In this document: piece by piece, positions 37,184-46,139 of the stretch | How the letters are laid out: each line of letters starts with the position of its first letter | Numbering within the stretch: position 1 is the first letter of the stretch | DNA from: Myxococcales bacterium | Lineage (GTDB): Bacteria > Myxococcota_A > Polyangia > Polyangiales > Houyiibacteriaceae | DNA: 64,000 nt | NCBI GenBank assembly: GCA_029861865.1 | Contig: JAOTYL010000007.1 | Coordinates: forward strand, 62,001 to 126,000 | Reading direction: 5' to 3' | Notes under the pieces: model-generated | What the model was told of the DNA's origin: nothing | Databases searched by the model: none | The model's input: only the letters and a program-made list of their open reading frames with translations | Program-made: the position numbers and the translations under genes

Positions 37184-37485
37184 AGCAGCGCTTCTTGCCA
37201 TTGTGGTGCGTTGCGGTCTTGGCAACCGCGGCAGCGTTCGTGGTGCATCTTGCGATCCGATTCGAGACCGTGCGGCTTGGCTACGAGGTGAGTGACGAGC
37301 GTTCCCGGCAGCGCGAGCTCCTCCAGGACCGCCGCCTCCTCTCGATCGAGGCCGCCACGCTTCGACAGAGCGGCCGGATCGAGACGATTGCGCGTGGGAC
37401 GCTCGGCATGGAGGTCCCAAAGCCGACACGCATCGTGACGATGAGCCAGAAGCGCCAGCCCGTCGCTTCGGGGAGAGTTCGGTGA
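37180..37485 (+). CDS. ftsL: Cell division protein FtsL
   Basis: 101 residues: short cytoplasmic start, one membrane helix (CVAVLATAAAFVVHLAI, residues 10-26), then a periplasmic coiled coil with spaced arginines and glutamates. FtsL links FtsQ/FtsB to FtsWI at the septum. GTG start overlaps the rsmH stop; its own stop overlaps ftsI. Sequence conservation in this family is low, so assignment rests on topology and position. Confidence 0.85.
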   Translation: MKQRFLPLWCVAVLATAAAFVVHLAIRFETVRLGYEVSDERSRQRELLQDRRLLSIEAATLRQSGRIETIARGTLGMEVPKPTRIVTMSQKRQPVASGRVR

Positions 37486-39542
37486 AAGGGCGCTCCAATC
37501 GACGTCATCGATGGTTTCGCGCGCGGATCGCGATCCTAGGCGTCGGGCTCCTGTGTGTTGCCGCCCTGGTCTTGGTGCGCGCGTTTCAACTCCAGGTCGT
37601 GGGTGGGGATCGACTGCGTGAGATGGCCGAAGGACAGCACCTCCGATTGCTCCGCGTATCTCCGCGGCGTGGCGCGATCTACGACCGACACGGTGCCGAG
37701 TTGGCGGTTAGCGTCGATGTCGACAGTGTCTATGCCAATCCGCGCCGCTTGCGAGCGATGGACCAAGACCCCGCAAGGACGGCCCGACGGCTGGCGGCGG
37801 TGCTCGACGTGGACGCGAAACAGCTCGCGAGCCGACTTGCGACCGATCGTTATTTCGTATGGATTGCTCGGCGTGTCACACCGCATGAGGCGACCCGCAT
37901 CGCGGAGCTCGACATTCCCGGCATTGGGCTGACGACCGAGGCGCGCCGGTACTATCCGAACCGCCATCTGGCGGCGCACCTCTTGGGTTTCGCCGACATC
38001 GACGGCCGCGGCATCGAGGGTATCGAGCTGGCTTTCGAGAACGAGCTGCGTGGCTCTGACCGGAGGGTGGAAGCGATTCGTGATCGACGCGGTCAGGTCG
38101 TCTTCGCGGACGAGACGATCGACGATCTATCGAAGGAGGGACAGAACGTCGTACTCACGATCGACAAAGCGATCCAACACATCGCAGAGCGCGAGCTTGC
38201 TCTCGGTGTGCGGACTTTCGAGGCACGCGGTGGAAGCGTGGTCGTGATGGACCCGTCGACAGGAGAGATCCTGGCGCTCGCCAACTATCCACCGTTCAAT
38301 CCCAACGAACCTTCCAAACATCCCACTGCGCACAGAAGGAACCGCGCCGTCGTCGACCGGTTCGAGCCCGGGTCGACGGTCAAGCCGTTCACGATGGCCG
38401 CGGCTCTCACGGCCGGTGCAGTGCGACCCGACCAGTCGATCAACTGTGAAAACGGGGTCACACGAATCGGAGGTCGCCGGCTTCACGATGCCCACCCCTA
38501 CGAGTGGCTCACACCGACCCAGATCCTCGCGTACTCGAGCAATATCGGCACGGCGAAGATCGCGCTCGAGTTGGGCAAGCGCGATCTCTACCGCTCTTTT
38601 CGAAGATTCGGATTTGGGGATTCGACTCGACTTGGTGTTCCTGGGGAGGCGGCCGGCATCCTTCGTCACTATCGCAGCTGGTACGAGATCGACGTGGCTG
38701 CAGTGTCCTTTGGCCAAGGGATGAGCGTCACCAATGTACAGCTCGCAACCGCGATGAGCGCCATCGCCAACGGCGGCCGGCTGATGCGACCGACCCTGGT
38801 GCGCCGTATCACCGATGCCCGGGGGGCGACTCTAGAAGAAACCAAGCCGCAGGTCAGGCGTCAGGTCGTTCCGCGCCGTGTGGCGAAGCTGGTTGGAGAG
38901 ATGCTCACGGCAGTCACCGAGCCGGGGGGCACAGCAATGGAAGCTGCCGTGGATGGCTATCTGGTGGCGGGTAAGACCGGCACGGCGCAGAAGGCAGACT
39001 ACATTCACGGCGGGTATGCCAAAGACAAGTGGCTTGCGTCGTTCATCGGTTTTGCACCTGCCGACAAGCCGTCGGTGGCGATCTCGGTGGTGATCGACGA
39101 GCCGATCATCGCACACTACGGGGGCACCGTCGCTGGCCCGGTCTTCCGGCGCATCGCCGAGGTCACGCTCCGCCACATGGGTGTGGCGCCGGACCGCGGC
39201 CGTGCCGTTCTGGCGGAGATGAAAGAGAAGCCAGAGGCCGAACCGGCTGCCAAAGCCGCTCCAACCGGGGCGATCGAGGATGGTCAAAGCTCCGTTCCTG
39301 ATGTTCGCCGCCTTCCGCTTCGACGCGCCGTGCTCACGCTCCACGCCGAGTCTCTGGTTCCCGAAGTCAGTGGCTCGGGTCTCGTCGTTCGCCAGGATCC
39401 GCTGCCCGGCAGCGTCGTGTCTCATGGCGCTACCGTGCGGCTCCAGCTCGATCGCCGTAGCCTCGACCAGAAAGCCACCGTCTCCCCCAAAGGCAGCCCT
39501 TCTTTGGCTGCCGCGGTGCCCCGGAGGCCGCATGAGCCATGA
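37482..39542 (+). CDS. ftsI: Septal transpeptidase FtsI/PBP with C-terminal PASTA domain
   Basis: 686 residues. A basic N-terminus and one membrane anchor (residues 15-35) precede the PBP dimerisation domain (RRGAIYDRHG). The transpeptidase domain has the active serine in FEPGSTVKPF, the second motif YSSNIG and the third VAGKTGTAQ. After residue 600 a PASTA-like module (VPDVRRLPLRRAVLTL ... VVRQDPLPGSVV) ends the protein. PASTA tails are common in Gram-positive SpoVD/PBP2x and less so in Gram-negatives. GTG start at 37482 overlaps ftsL by 4 bases. Confidence 0.95.
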   Translation: MKGRSNRRHRWFRARIAILGVGLLCVAALVLVRAFQLQVVGGDRLREMAEGQHLRLLRVSPRRGAIYDRHGAELAVSVDVDSVYANPRRLRAMDQDPARTARRLAAVLDVDAKQLASRLATDRYFVWIARRVTPHEATRIAELDIPGIGLTTEARRYYPNRHLAAHLLGFADIDGRGIEGIELAFENELRGSDRRVEAIRDRRGQVVFADETIDDLSKEGQNVVLTIDKAIQHIAERELALGVRTFEARGGSVVVMDPSTGEILALANYPPFNPNEPSKHPTAHRRNRAVVDRFEPGSTVKPFTMAAALTAGAVRPDQSINCENGVTRIGGRRLHDAHPYEWLTPTQILAYSSNIGTAKIALELGKRDLYRSFRRFGFGDSTRLGVPGEAAGILRHYRSWYEIDVAAVSFGQGMSVTNVQLATAMSAIANGGRLMRPTLVRRITDARGATLEETKPQVRRQVVPRRVAKLVGEMLTAVTEPGGTAMEAAVDGYLVAGKTGTAQKADYIHGGYAKDKWLASFIGFAPADKPSVAISVVIDEPIIAHYGGTVAGPVFRRIAEVTLRHMGVAPDRGRAVLAEMKEKPEAEPAAKAAPTGAIEDGQSSVPDVRRLPLRRAVLTLHAESLVPEVSGSGLVVRQDPLPGSVVSHGATVRLQLDRRSLDQKATVSPKGSPSLAAAVPRRPHEP

Positions 39543-39555
39543 ACCGGAGGCAACG

Positions 39556-41058
39556 ATGACGCTCGCGGAGCTCCAAAAAAGCGGAGTCGGGGGGCGGTTG
39601 GTGGGCTCAGCCGAGCAATTGGTGCGTGGCGTACAGCACGATTCCCGTAGCGTAGTCGACGGGGATCTGTTCGTGGCGGTCTCAGGGCAGAGCCACGACG
39701 GGGCGCGTTTTGTGGACGATGCGTTGGCTCACGGCGCCGTCGCGGTAATGGCGGAGCGAGCGATCGAGCGCGATGTCCCGCAGCTGATCGTAAACGATGC
39801 ACGTCTAGGTCTTGGCCTCGCCGCGGAGTTGGTTTACGGCAGTCCGACCAGTCGTCTGCACACGATCGGGATCACCGGGACCAACGGGAAGACCACGACC
39901 GCGTATCTTCTCAAGCAGGCCATCGAGAGAACCTCAGGTATGGCTGCTCTGATCGGAACGACGGGTCTCTTCGTGGGCAGAACCGAGGTCGCCGCCGCGC
40001 ATACGACCCCGGAGGGCGACGACATCTCGCGATTCGCGCGACACGCTCTCAGAGCGGGCGCTACCCATCTCGTTCTCGAGGTGTCGAGTCATGGCTTGGC
40101 GATGCGCCGGGTAGACGCCGTCGATCTAGAGGTCGCTGCATTTACCAACCTCTCCCGAGATCACCTGGATTTTCACGACACTCTCGAAGAGTATGGCGAC
40201 GCGAAGGCTCGCCTCTTCACCGAGCTTCTCCCGAAGCAGGCGGTCGTGAACGTCGACGATCCGTTCGGCGAAGTGATCGCGAGCCGCGCTACGATGCCCG
40301 TCGTCCGGTGTTCCCGTCGTCCTAAGAGCGGCGCCGAAATCGCCGCGACCGACTGGTCGGTCACACGTGCGGGGATCGACGCAACCGTCCGAACGCCGAA
40401 GGGATCGGTGCGACTTCGAAGCCCGATGCTCGGGGAGCACAACCTCGAGAACCTTCTGATCGCGCTGGGGTGCGCTCATGCGCTCGGTTTGGACATCGAC
40501 CGGGCGGTCGAGGCGTGGCGCAACGCATCAGGAAGCCCTGGTCGACTCGAGCGGATCGCACATCCTCGCGACGTTGCCGTGTTGGTCGACTACGCGCACA
40601 CCCCAGACGCGCTTCAACGTGTTCTCGAAGCCATGAGGTCGATCACGCCGGGCAGATTGATCGTCGTTTTCGGGGCCGGGGGTGACCGTGACCGCGGTAA
40701 GCGTCCGCAGATGGGACAGGTGGCTGCGGAAACAGCAGACCTGTGCGTGATCACCAGCGACAATCCGCGCAGCGAAAGCCCGCAAGACATCCTCGACGAG
40801 ATCGAAGCCGGAGCCCGGAGCGCCGGCATACCGCGCTGCGAGCCCGAAGAGCTGGCTACCACCGTTCGAGGGTATTGCTGTGTGCTCGACCGGCGCGAAG
40901 CGATCAAGGCCGCGATTCGATCGGCGCGCCAGGGCGATACCGTGCTTCTCGCCGGCAAGGGCCATGAGACCTATCAGATAGTCGGGACCGAACGCATCCG
41001 CTTCGACGACCGTGAGGAAGCTCAGGCAGCCATTGCCGATCTTCGAGGTGGGGCGTGA
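39556..41058 (+). CDS. murE: UDP-MurNAc-tripeptide synthetase MurE
   Basis: 500 residues. Adds the third amino acid to UDP-MurNAc-L-Ala-D-Glu. ATP loop ITGTNGKTTTAYLL, plus ENLLIALGCAHALG and GAGGDRDRGKRPQMG. The SDNPRSESP motif is the one found in meso-diaminopimelate-adding enzymes, so the wall should contain DAP. I chose the ATG at 39556, with GGAGG five bases before it; the ATG at 39532 inside the end of ftsI also has GGAGG and is a real alternative. Upstream open frame is not part of the protein. Confidence 0.94.
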   Translation: MTLAELQKSGVGGRLVGSAEQLVRGVQHDSRSVVDGDLFVAVSGQSHDGARFVDDALAHGAVAVMAERAIERDVPQLIVNDARLGLGLAAELVYGSPTSRLHTIGITGTNGKTTTAYLLKQAIERTSGMAALIGTTGLFVGRTEVAAAHTTPEGDDISRFARHALRAGATHLVLEVSSHGLAMRRVDAVDLEVAAFTNLSRDHLDFHDTLEEYGDAKARLFTELLPKQAVVNVDDPFGEVIASRATMPVVRCSRRPKSGAEIAATDWSVTRAGIDATVRTPKGSVRLRSPMLGEHNLENLLIALGCAHALGLDIDRAVEAWRNASGSPGRLERIAHPRDVAVLVDYAHTPDALQRVLEAMRSITPGRLIVVFGAGGDRDRGKRPQMGQVAAETADLCVITSDNPRSESPQDILDEIEAGARSAGIPRCEPEELATTVRGYCCVLDRREAIKAAIRSARQGDTVLLAGKGHETYQIVGTERIRFDDREEAQAAIADLRGGA

Positions 41059-42467
41059 TGGCAACCACGATTCCCACCAACCAGGCCAGGTTCCAAAGCG
41101 CAGAGATCGAGGCGGTGACGGGCGGCAACCTGAGTGGACCGTCTTGGGAGAGCGTGACCGGCATCGTGACCGACTCGCGTGCAGTCGCGAGTGGAAATCT
41201 GTTCGTCGCGCTACGTGGCGAGCACTTCGATGCCCACGACTTCGTGGAGAGAGCGGCAGGCGCCGGGGCAACCGTCGTGATGGTCGAGCGAGGAATGCAA
41301 CTGCCCGATCACATCAGTGCCATCCACGTCGATGATACCCTTCGAGCGCTCGGAGATCTTGCACACGCCCACCGGAGCGCTTGGAGCGGGACTGTGATCG
41401 GCATCACGGGCTCGGTCGGCAAGACGACGACAAAAGACCTGGCGGCATCTGCCCTCGATGCGACTGGACGCAAGGTGCTTAAGACCGCAGGCAACCTCAA
41501 CAATCGCATCGGTGTCCCGATGACGATCCTTCAACTCGACCCGAGCTTCGACACCGCCGTCATCGAGATGGGATCGAGCGAGCCCGGCGAAATTGCGCGG
41601 CTCACTGAAATTGTGGCACCCGATGTCGGCGTGGTGACGAGAGCCACGCTCGCCCACACCGAAGGCCTCGGCTCCGTGGAAGCGGTCGCCGACGAAAAGA
41701 TGGCGCTCATTCGGGCGCTTGGGCCAGACGGGATCGCCGTCACCTACGGGGACGATGGGGCGCTCAAGAAACGGGCGGCGGTGGTCGCGGCCCGTCGTAA
41801 GCTCTTTTACGGGCGCGCTGCCGAAAACGACGTTCGTGTTCTCGATTGGAAAATGGATCGAAACCGGACGCAGGCAAGCTTGCAGGTGCGCGGCGAAGAA
41901 ACCGAGGTCACCCTTCAGTTGTTGGGGGAGGGCGCCGTCCTCAACGCCGCCGCGGCGCTGGCTATCGTGTTTGGTCTCGAGCTCTCCCTCGAAGATGCAG
42001 TTCGTGGAATGGCTACCCTCGAGCCGTCACCGGGGCGCCTGTATCCGCGGCAGGGACCTGGCACGCGATTGATCATCGACGACACCTACAACGCAAATCC
42101 GGCTTCGGTCGAAGTTGCGGTTGCGACAGCGCGAGCGATAGCAGACCAGCGCAGCGCTCCCTTGGTCGTCGTCCTCGGGGACATGAAAGAGCTCGGCGCG
42201 CAGAGCACAACGGCCCATCGGAAGGTCGGAGAGCTGGTGGCAGACGCTGACGTGTTCCTCTTCATCGGGTGTGGCGATGCGATGCACGAAGGCGTCGACG
42301 TCGCGAATGCCCGCGGGACCGACACGCTCTGGTTCGAGAATGCAGCCGATTGTTGGCAGTTCTCGGAGCGTTTACCGCTCAACGCGGTCGTCTTGGTGAA
42401 GGGCTCACGCTCCATGGAAATGGAGCGCACAATCGCTTCGATGCTCGAGGAGGAGGGCGGGCGATGA
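41058..42467 (+). CDS. murF: UDP-MurNAc-pentapeptide synthetase MurF
   Basis: 469 residues. Adds D-Ala-D-Ala to the tripeptide precursor. ATP loop ITGSVGKTTTKDL near residue 117, NLNNRIGVP, EMGSSEPGEI and DDTYNANPASV are the expected segments. The ATG at 41058 overlaps the murE stop (a GTG one codon earlier is possible). Product goes to MraY. Confidence 0.95.
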   Translation: MATTIPTNQARFQSAEIEAVTGGNLSGPSWESVTGIVTDSRAVASGNLFVALRGEHFDAHDFVERAAGAGATVVMVERGMQLPDHISAIHVDDTLRALGDLAHAHRSAWSGTVIGITGSVGKTTTKDLAASALDATGRKVLKTAGNLNNRIGVPMTILQLDPSFDTAVIEMGSSEPGEIARLTEIVAPDVGVVTRATLAHTEGLGSVEAVADEKMALIRALGPDGIAVTYGDDGALKKRAAVVAARRKLFYGRAAENDVRVLDWKMDRNRTQASLQVRGEETEVTLQLLGEGAVLNAAAALAIVFGLELSLEDAVRGMATLEPSPGRLYPRQGPGTRLIIDDTYNANPASVEVAVATARAIADQRSAPLVVVLGDMKELGAQSTTAHRKVGELVADADVFLFIGCGDAMHEGVDVANARGTDTLWFENAADCWQFSERLPLNAVVLVKGSRSMEMERTIASMLEEEGGR

Positions 42468-43591
42468 TCTACTACCTCCTCTATCCACTGCATACCCATG
42501 ATGCGCTTTCGTTCCTGAACGTGCTCCGCTATCTGCCGGTTCGCTTCCTTGCCGCAACGATGACGGCCCTATTGCTCACGTTTGGCCTCTATCCGTGGTT
42601 CATCCGCCGTCTGCAGCGAAGACAGATCGGCCAAGTAGTTCGCACGGACGGCCCTGAAACCCACTTGTCCAAGGCGGGAACGCCAACGATGGGCGGCGCG
42701 CTCATGTTGCTTGCGTTGGTCTTGTCCACCGTGTTGTGGGCGGATCCAGCCAACTCGATGGTGTGGGTCGTCACTTTGGTCACGGTGGGGTACGGAGTCG
42801 TCGGCTATATCGACGACGCTTCGAAGATCCGGACTCGTTCTACCGGAGGGCTGGCCGGCCGACACAAGTTGTTTCTGCAGTTCGCGACTGCCATCGTGAT
42901 ATGTGGGTGGCTCTTCTACGGTGAGGCGGGCCTTCCAAACGACTGGCTCGAGATCCGATACCGCCTCGCCGCGCCGTTCTTTGCATTCTCCAAGTACCCG
43001 TTCGAGCTACCGCCCTGGCTCTACGTCGTATTCGCCTCCATCGTGATCGTTGGAACCTCGAACGCGGTCAACCTGACCGATGGTCTCGACGGGCTGGCAA
43101 TCGGGCCAGTGATGATCTCGGCGGGCACCTATGCGATCCTCGCGTATCTGGCGGGCCTTACACTGTTCGGCAATGTCGTCGCGGATTACCTCGACATCCC
43201 GCACATCGAGAGTGCCGGTGAGCTCAGTATCTTCGCCGCTTCCGTGGTGGGCGTGGGCTTCGGCTTCCTCTGGTACAACACCTATCCTGCTCAGGTCTTC
43301 ATGGGGGACGTCGGTTCGCTGGCCCTCGGAGGAGGGCTCGGCGCGCTGGCTGTTCTGACCAAGAACGAGCTCCTGTCGTTGATCCTTTGCGGGATCTTCG
43401 TGGTCGAGGCGGTCAGCGTCATCGTGCAAGTCGCGTTCTTCCGCCTGACCGGCCGGCGCATCTTTCTGATGGCGCCGATTCATCACCACTTCGAGAAGAT
43501 GGGCTGGCCCGAGCCGCGGGTCATCGTTCGCTTCTGGATTATCGCCATCATGCTCGCTGTCGCGAGCCTCGCCACATTGAAGTTGAGATGA
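42464..43591 (+). CDS. mraY: Phospho-MurNAc-pentapeptide transferase MraY
   Basis: 375-residue integral membrane enzyme with about ten hydrophobic segments. It transfers phospho-MurNAc-pentapeptide to undecaprenyl phosphate, giving lipid I. Conserved segments: KAGTPTMGGALM, YIDDASKI, NLTDGLDGLAIG and MAPIHHHFEKMGWPE. ATG at 42464 overlaps the murF stop (ATGA). The frame is open upstream in murF but that part is not MraY. Confidence 0.96.
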   Translation: MIYYLLYPLHTHDALSFLNVLRYLPVRFLAATMTALLLTFGLYPWFIRRLQRRQIGQVVRTDGPETHLSKAGTPTMGGALMLLALVLSTVLWADPANSMVWVVTLVTVGYGVVGYIDDASKIRTRSTGGLAGRHKLFLQFATAIVICGWLFYGEAGLPNDWLEIRYRLAAPFFAFSKYPFELPPWLYVVFASIVIVGTSNAVNLTDGLDGLAIGPVMISAGTYAILAYLAGLTLFGNVVADYLDIPHIESAGELSIFAASVVGVGFGFLWYNTYPAQVFMGDVGSLALGGGLGALAVLTKNELLSLILCGIFVVEAVSVIVQVAFFRLTGRRIFLMAPIHHHFEKMGWPEPRVIVRFWIIAIMLAVASLATLKLR

Positions 43592-44946
43592 ACGTGGAGC
43601 TCTCTAGGAAGAACACCATGGTCGTCGGTCTCGGAGAGACCGGGCTTGCGGTCGTTCGCTTCCTTCGAGCCCGCGGTGCCAACGTTCGCGTCAACGACCA
43701 GCGCGACGCCCGAGCTTTGGGCCAGGCAGCCCGCGAAGCCGAAGCCTTGGGCGCAGAGCTCGTGCTCGGTGGCCATCCCGACGACGCCTTCGAGGGCCTC
43801 GATCTCATCGTCGTATCACCGGGTGTGCCGCGCCTCGAGCCGCTCGAGCAGGCCGAAGCGCGCGGTGCTTTGGTCATCAGCGAGATCGAGCTTGCGGCCA
43901 GATACATCGAGGCCCCGATCGTCGCGGTTACTGGAACGAACGGGAAGAGTACCGTCACGACCTTGATCGGCGAGATGTGCCAGCGACTCGATCGTCCGAT
44001 CTTCGTCGGTGGAAACCTAGGTCGTCCGATGATCGAGGCGATCGACTCGGATGCGACGTCGCCGAGAGGCATGGTCATCGTCGAGCTCTCGAGCTTTCAA
44101 TTGGAGCGGGTATCGCGCCTCAAGGTGCACGTTGCGGTGCTCCTCAACGTCACGGCGGACCACCTGGATCGGTATCCCTCTTTCGAGGCCTATGCAGCGG
44201 CAAAGGCCCGAATTTTCGAACGACAAGAGGTCGATGACTACGCGGTTGTTCCAGCCGACGCTCCGGCGCTTCGCGACCTCGTTCGGGGCGACGGGACGGT
44301 CGTTCTGTTCGGAGGCCGCGCGGGGGACGTTCGCGTCGAAGAGGGCGTGCTGCGCGACGTGCAGACTTCGCTCCGCGTTCCGGTGGGCGATCTGCGCATA
44401 CGGGGCTCCCACAACCTGTCGAATGCTTGTGCGGCGAGCCTGGCGGCGCGGCTTCTCGGGGTTGCCGATGATGACATTGCCTCGGTACTCCGCGATTTCG
44501 AGGGCCTTCCCCATCGCATGCAGTACGTCCGCGTGATCGACGGGGTTGAATACATCGACGACTCGAAGGCGACGAACGTCGGCGCAGCGGTAGCTTCGAT
44601 TGATGGTCTCGGCAGTACGGGAGGCAAAGTGGTCCTGATCGCGGGTGGTGTGGATAAGGGCGGCAGTTACCAGCCCCTGCGGCAAAGGATGGAGCATTTG
44701 GGAAGAGCCGTCGTCGTTCTCGGTGATGCTTCACAGTTGATCGAAGAAGCGTTTGCCGGCTCCGAGGTTGGGTTCCGCCGCGCGAGCACCATGGGCGATG
44801 CCGTGGCCCAAGCGGCTTTGCTGGCTGAGCCCGGAGACACCGTCCTTCTTGCGCCGGCGTGCTCGAGCTTCGACATGTTTCGCTCGTACGCCGAACGAGG
44901 CGACGTTTTCCAGCAAGCCGTCGCAAGCCTTGGAGGAACACGATGA
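43588..44946 (+). CDS. murD: UDP-MurNAc-L-alanine:D-glutamate ligase MurD
   Basis: 452 residues. Adds D-glutamate to UDP-MurNAc-L-Ala. N-terminal MVVGLGETGLAVVRFL, ATP loop AVTGTNGKSTVTTL, GGNLGRP and ELSSFQLE, and the C-terminal DDSKATNVGA near residue 330. ATG at 43588 overlaps the mraY stop by 4 bases, and ftsW overlaps its own stop. Confidence 0.96.
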   Translation: MNVELSRKNTMVVGLGETGLAVVRFLRARGANVRVNDQRDARALGQAAREAEALGAELVLGGHPDDAFEGLDLIVVSPGVPRLEPLEQAEARGALVISEIELAARYIEAPIVAVTGTNGKSTVTTLIGEMCQRLDRPIFVGGNLGRPMIEAIDSDATSPRGMVIVELSSFQLERVSRLKVHVAVLLNVTADHLDRYPSFEAYAAAKARIFERQEVDDYAVVPADAPALRDLVRGDGTVVLFGGRAGDVRVEEGVLRDVQTSLRVPVGDLRIRGSHNLSNACAASLAARLLGVADDDIASVLRDFEGLPHRMQYVRVIDGVEYIDDSKATNVGAAVASIDGLGSTGGKVVLIAGGVDKGGSYQPLRQRMEHLGRAVVVLGDASQLIEEAFAGSEVGFRRASTMGDAVAQAALLAEPGDTVLLAPACSSFDMFRSYAERGDVFQQAVASLGGTR

Positions 44947-46139
44947 GTCCGTCTTCAAAGCCACCGCCCATGAGACCCGGGTCGATCGACGTGTCTCTCG
45001 CCGCCACGTTCGTGGGTTTGATCGCGTTTGGCGTCGTGATGGTCTACAGCGCGAGCGCGGTCTACGCGAATCGCATGTATGGCGACGGAATGCACTTTTT
45101 GGTACGGCAGACGATTTTCGCTTCGGTCGCGCTCTTGGTGCTAGCCGTCTCGAGCCGCATCGACCTTTCTCTTCTGCGGCGACTCACGTATCCGATCCTG
45201 CTCATCGCGGTAGTGCTCATGGTGGCGGTGGCCTTGGGTCTAGGCCGAAGCGCTGGAGGAGCCACGAGGTGGATTCGCATCGGGTCCCTCAATGTTCAGC
45301 CTGCGGAGCTCGCCAAGCTCGCGATGGTCCTCTGGTTGGTGCACTCGCTCACCAAGAAGGCCCATCGCGTTCGAACCTTCTCTATCGGTTTTCTGCCACA
45401 CGTGCTCGTCATGGCCCTCCTGATGTTGTTGTGCCTAGCGCAGCCCGACTTCGGGAGCGCCGTCATGATCGCTCTTCTGACCTTCGTCGTGCTGTTCGCT
45501 GCGGGGGCGAAAGCGGGATACCTGCTGGGCGGCGTGCTCGTGGCGCTTCCGATCGGTTATGCAGCGATCGCGTCGTCTCCCTATCGAATGCGGCGCATTC
45601 AGGCGTTTCTCGAGCCATTCAAGCACCGGCAAGGGGCCGGCTACCAAATCACCGAGTCGTTGATGAGCTTCGGTTCGGGCGGTTGGGCCGGGGTGGGGCT
45701 CGGCGACGGTCGTCAGAAGCTCCTTTTCCTCCCAGAGGCGCACACCGACTTCGTGAGCGCGATCGTCGGTGAGGAGCTTGGTTTTCTCGGGGTGACCGCG
45801 CTCTGTCTGGCGTTCGCGTGGCTGGTGTTCCGCGGGCTTCGCGCCGCCTGGCGCAGCCCTGACGAGTACGCGAGCTACCTCGCGGCTGGCATGACCCTGT
45901 TCATCGGGCTTCAGGCCTTCACGAATCTCGCTGTGGCGATGGGGCTCTTGCCCACCAAGGGTTTGGCGCTTCCCTTCGTCAGCTATGGGGGTTCATCCCT
46001 GCTCGTCAACGCAGCAGCCGCTGGCCTCATTCTGAACGTCTCGCGCTTTGCCGTCGAACCGGCAGAAGTGGCGGTGAAGAGCGTCAAGCGAAAGAGAGTG
46101 AAGCCGCGGATGCGAACGGCCGAGGGAGGTGCACGATGA
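44943..46139 (+). CDS. ftsW: Lipid II polymerase/septal SEDS protein FtsW
   Basis: 398 residues with about ten membrane helices. FtsW is the SEDS glycosyltransferase that works with FtsI at the septum. Segments: GVVMVYSASAV, LGRSAGGATRWI, LNVQPAELAKLAMV, GAGYQITESLMSFGSGGWAGVGLG and LPFVSYGGSSLL. The last 30 residues are a basic cytosolic tail. ATG at 44943 overlaps murD. Confidence 0.96.
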   Translation: MSPSSKPPPMRPGSIDVSLAATFVGLIAFGVVMVYSASAVYANRMYGDGMHFLVRQTIFASVALLVLAVSSRIDLSLLRRLTYPILLIAVVLMVAVALGLGRSAGGATRWIRIGSLNVQPAELAKLAMVLWLVHSLTKKAHRVRTFSIGFLPHVLVMALLMLLCLAQPDFGSAVMIALLTFVVLFAAGAKAGYLLGGVLVALPIGYAAIASSPYRMRRIQAFLEPFKHRQGAGYQITESLMSFGSGGWAGVGLGDGRQKLLFLPEAHTDFVSAIVGEELGFLGVTALCLAFAWLVFRGLRAAWRSPDEYASYLAAGMTLFIGLQAFTNLAVAMGLLPTKGLALPFVSYGGSSLLVNAAAAGLILNVSRFAVEPAEVAVKSVKRKRVKPRMRTAEGGAR

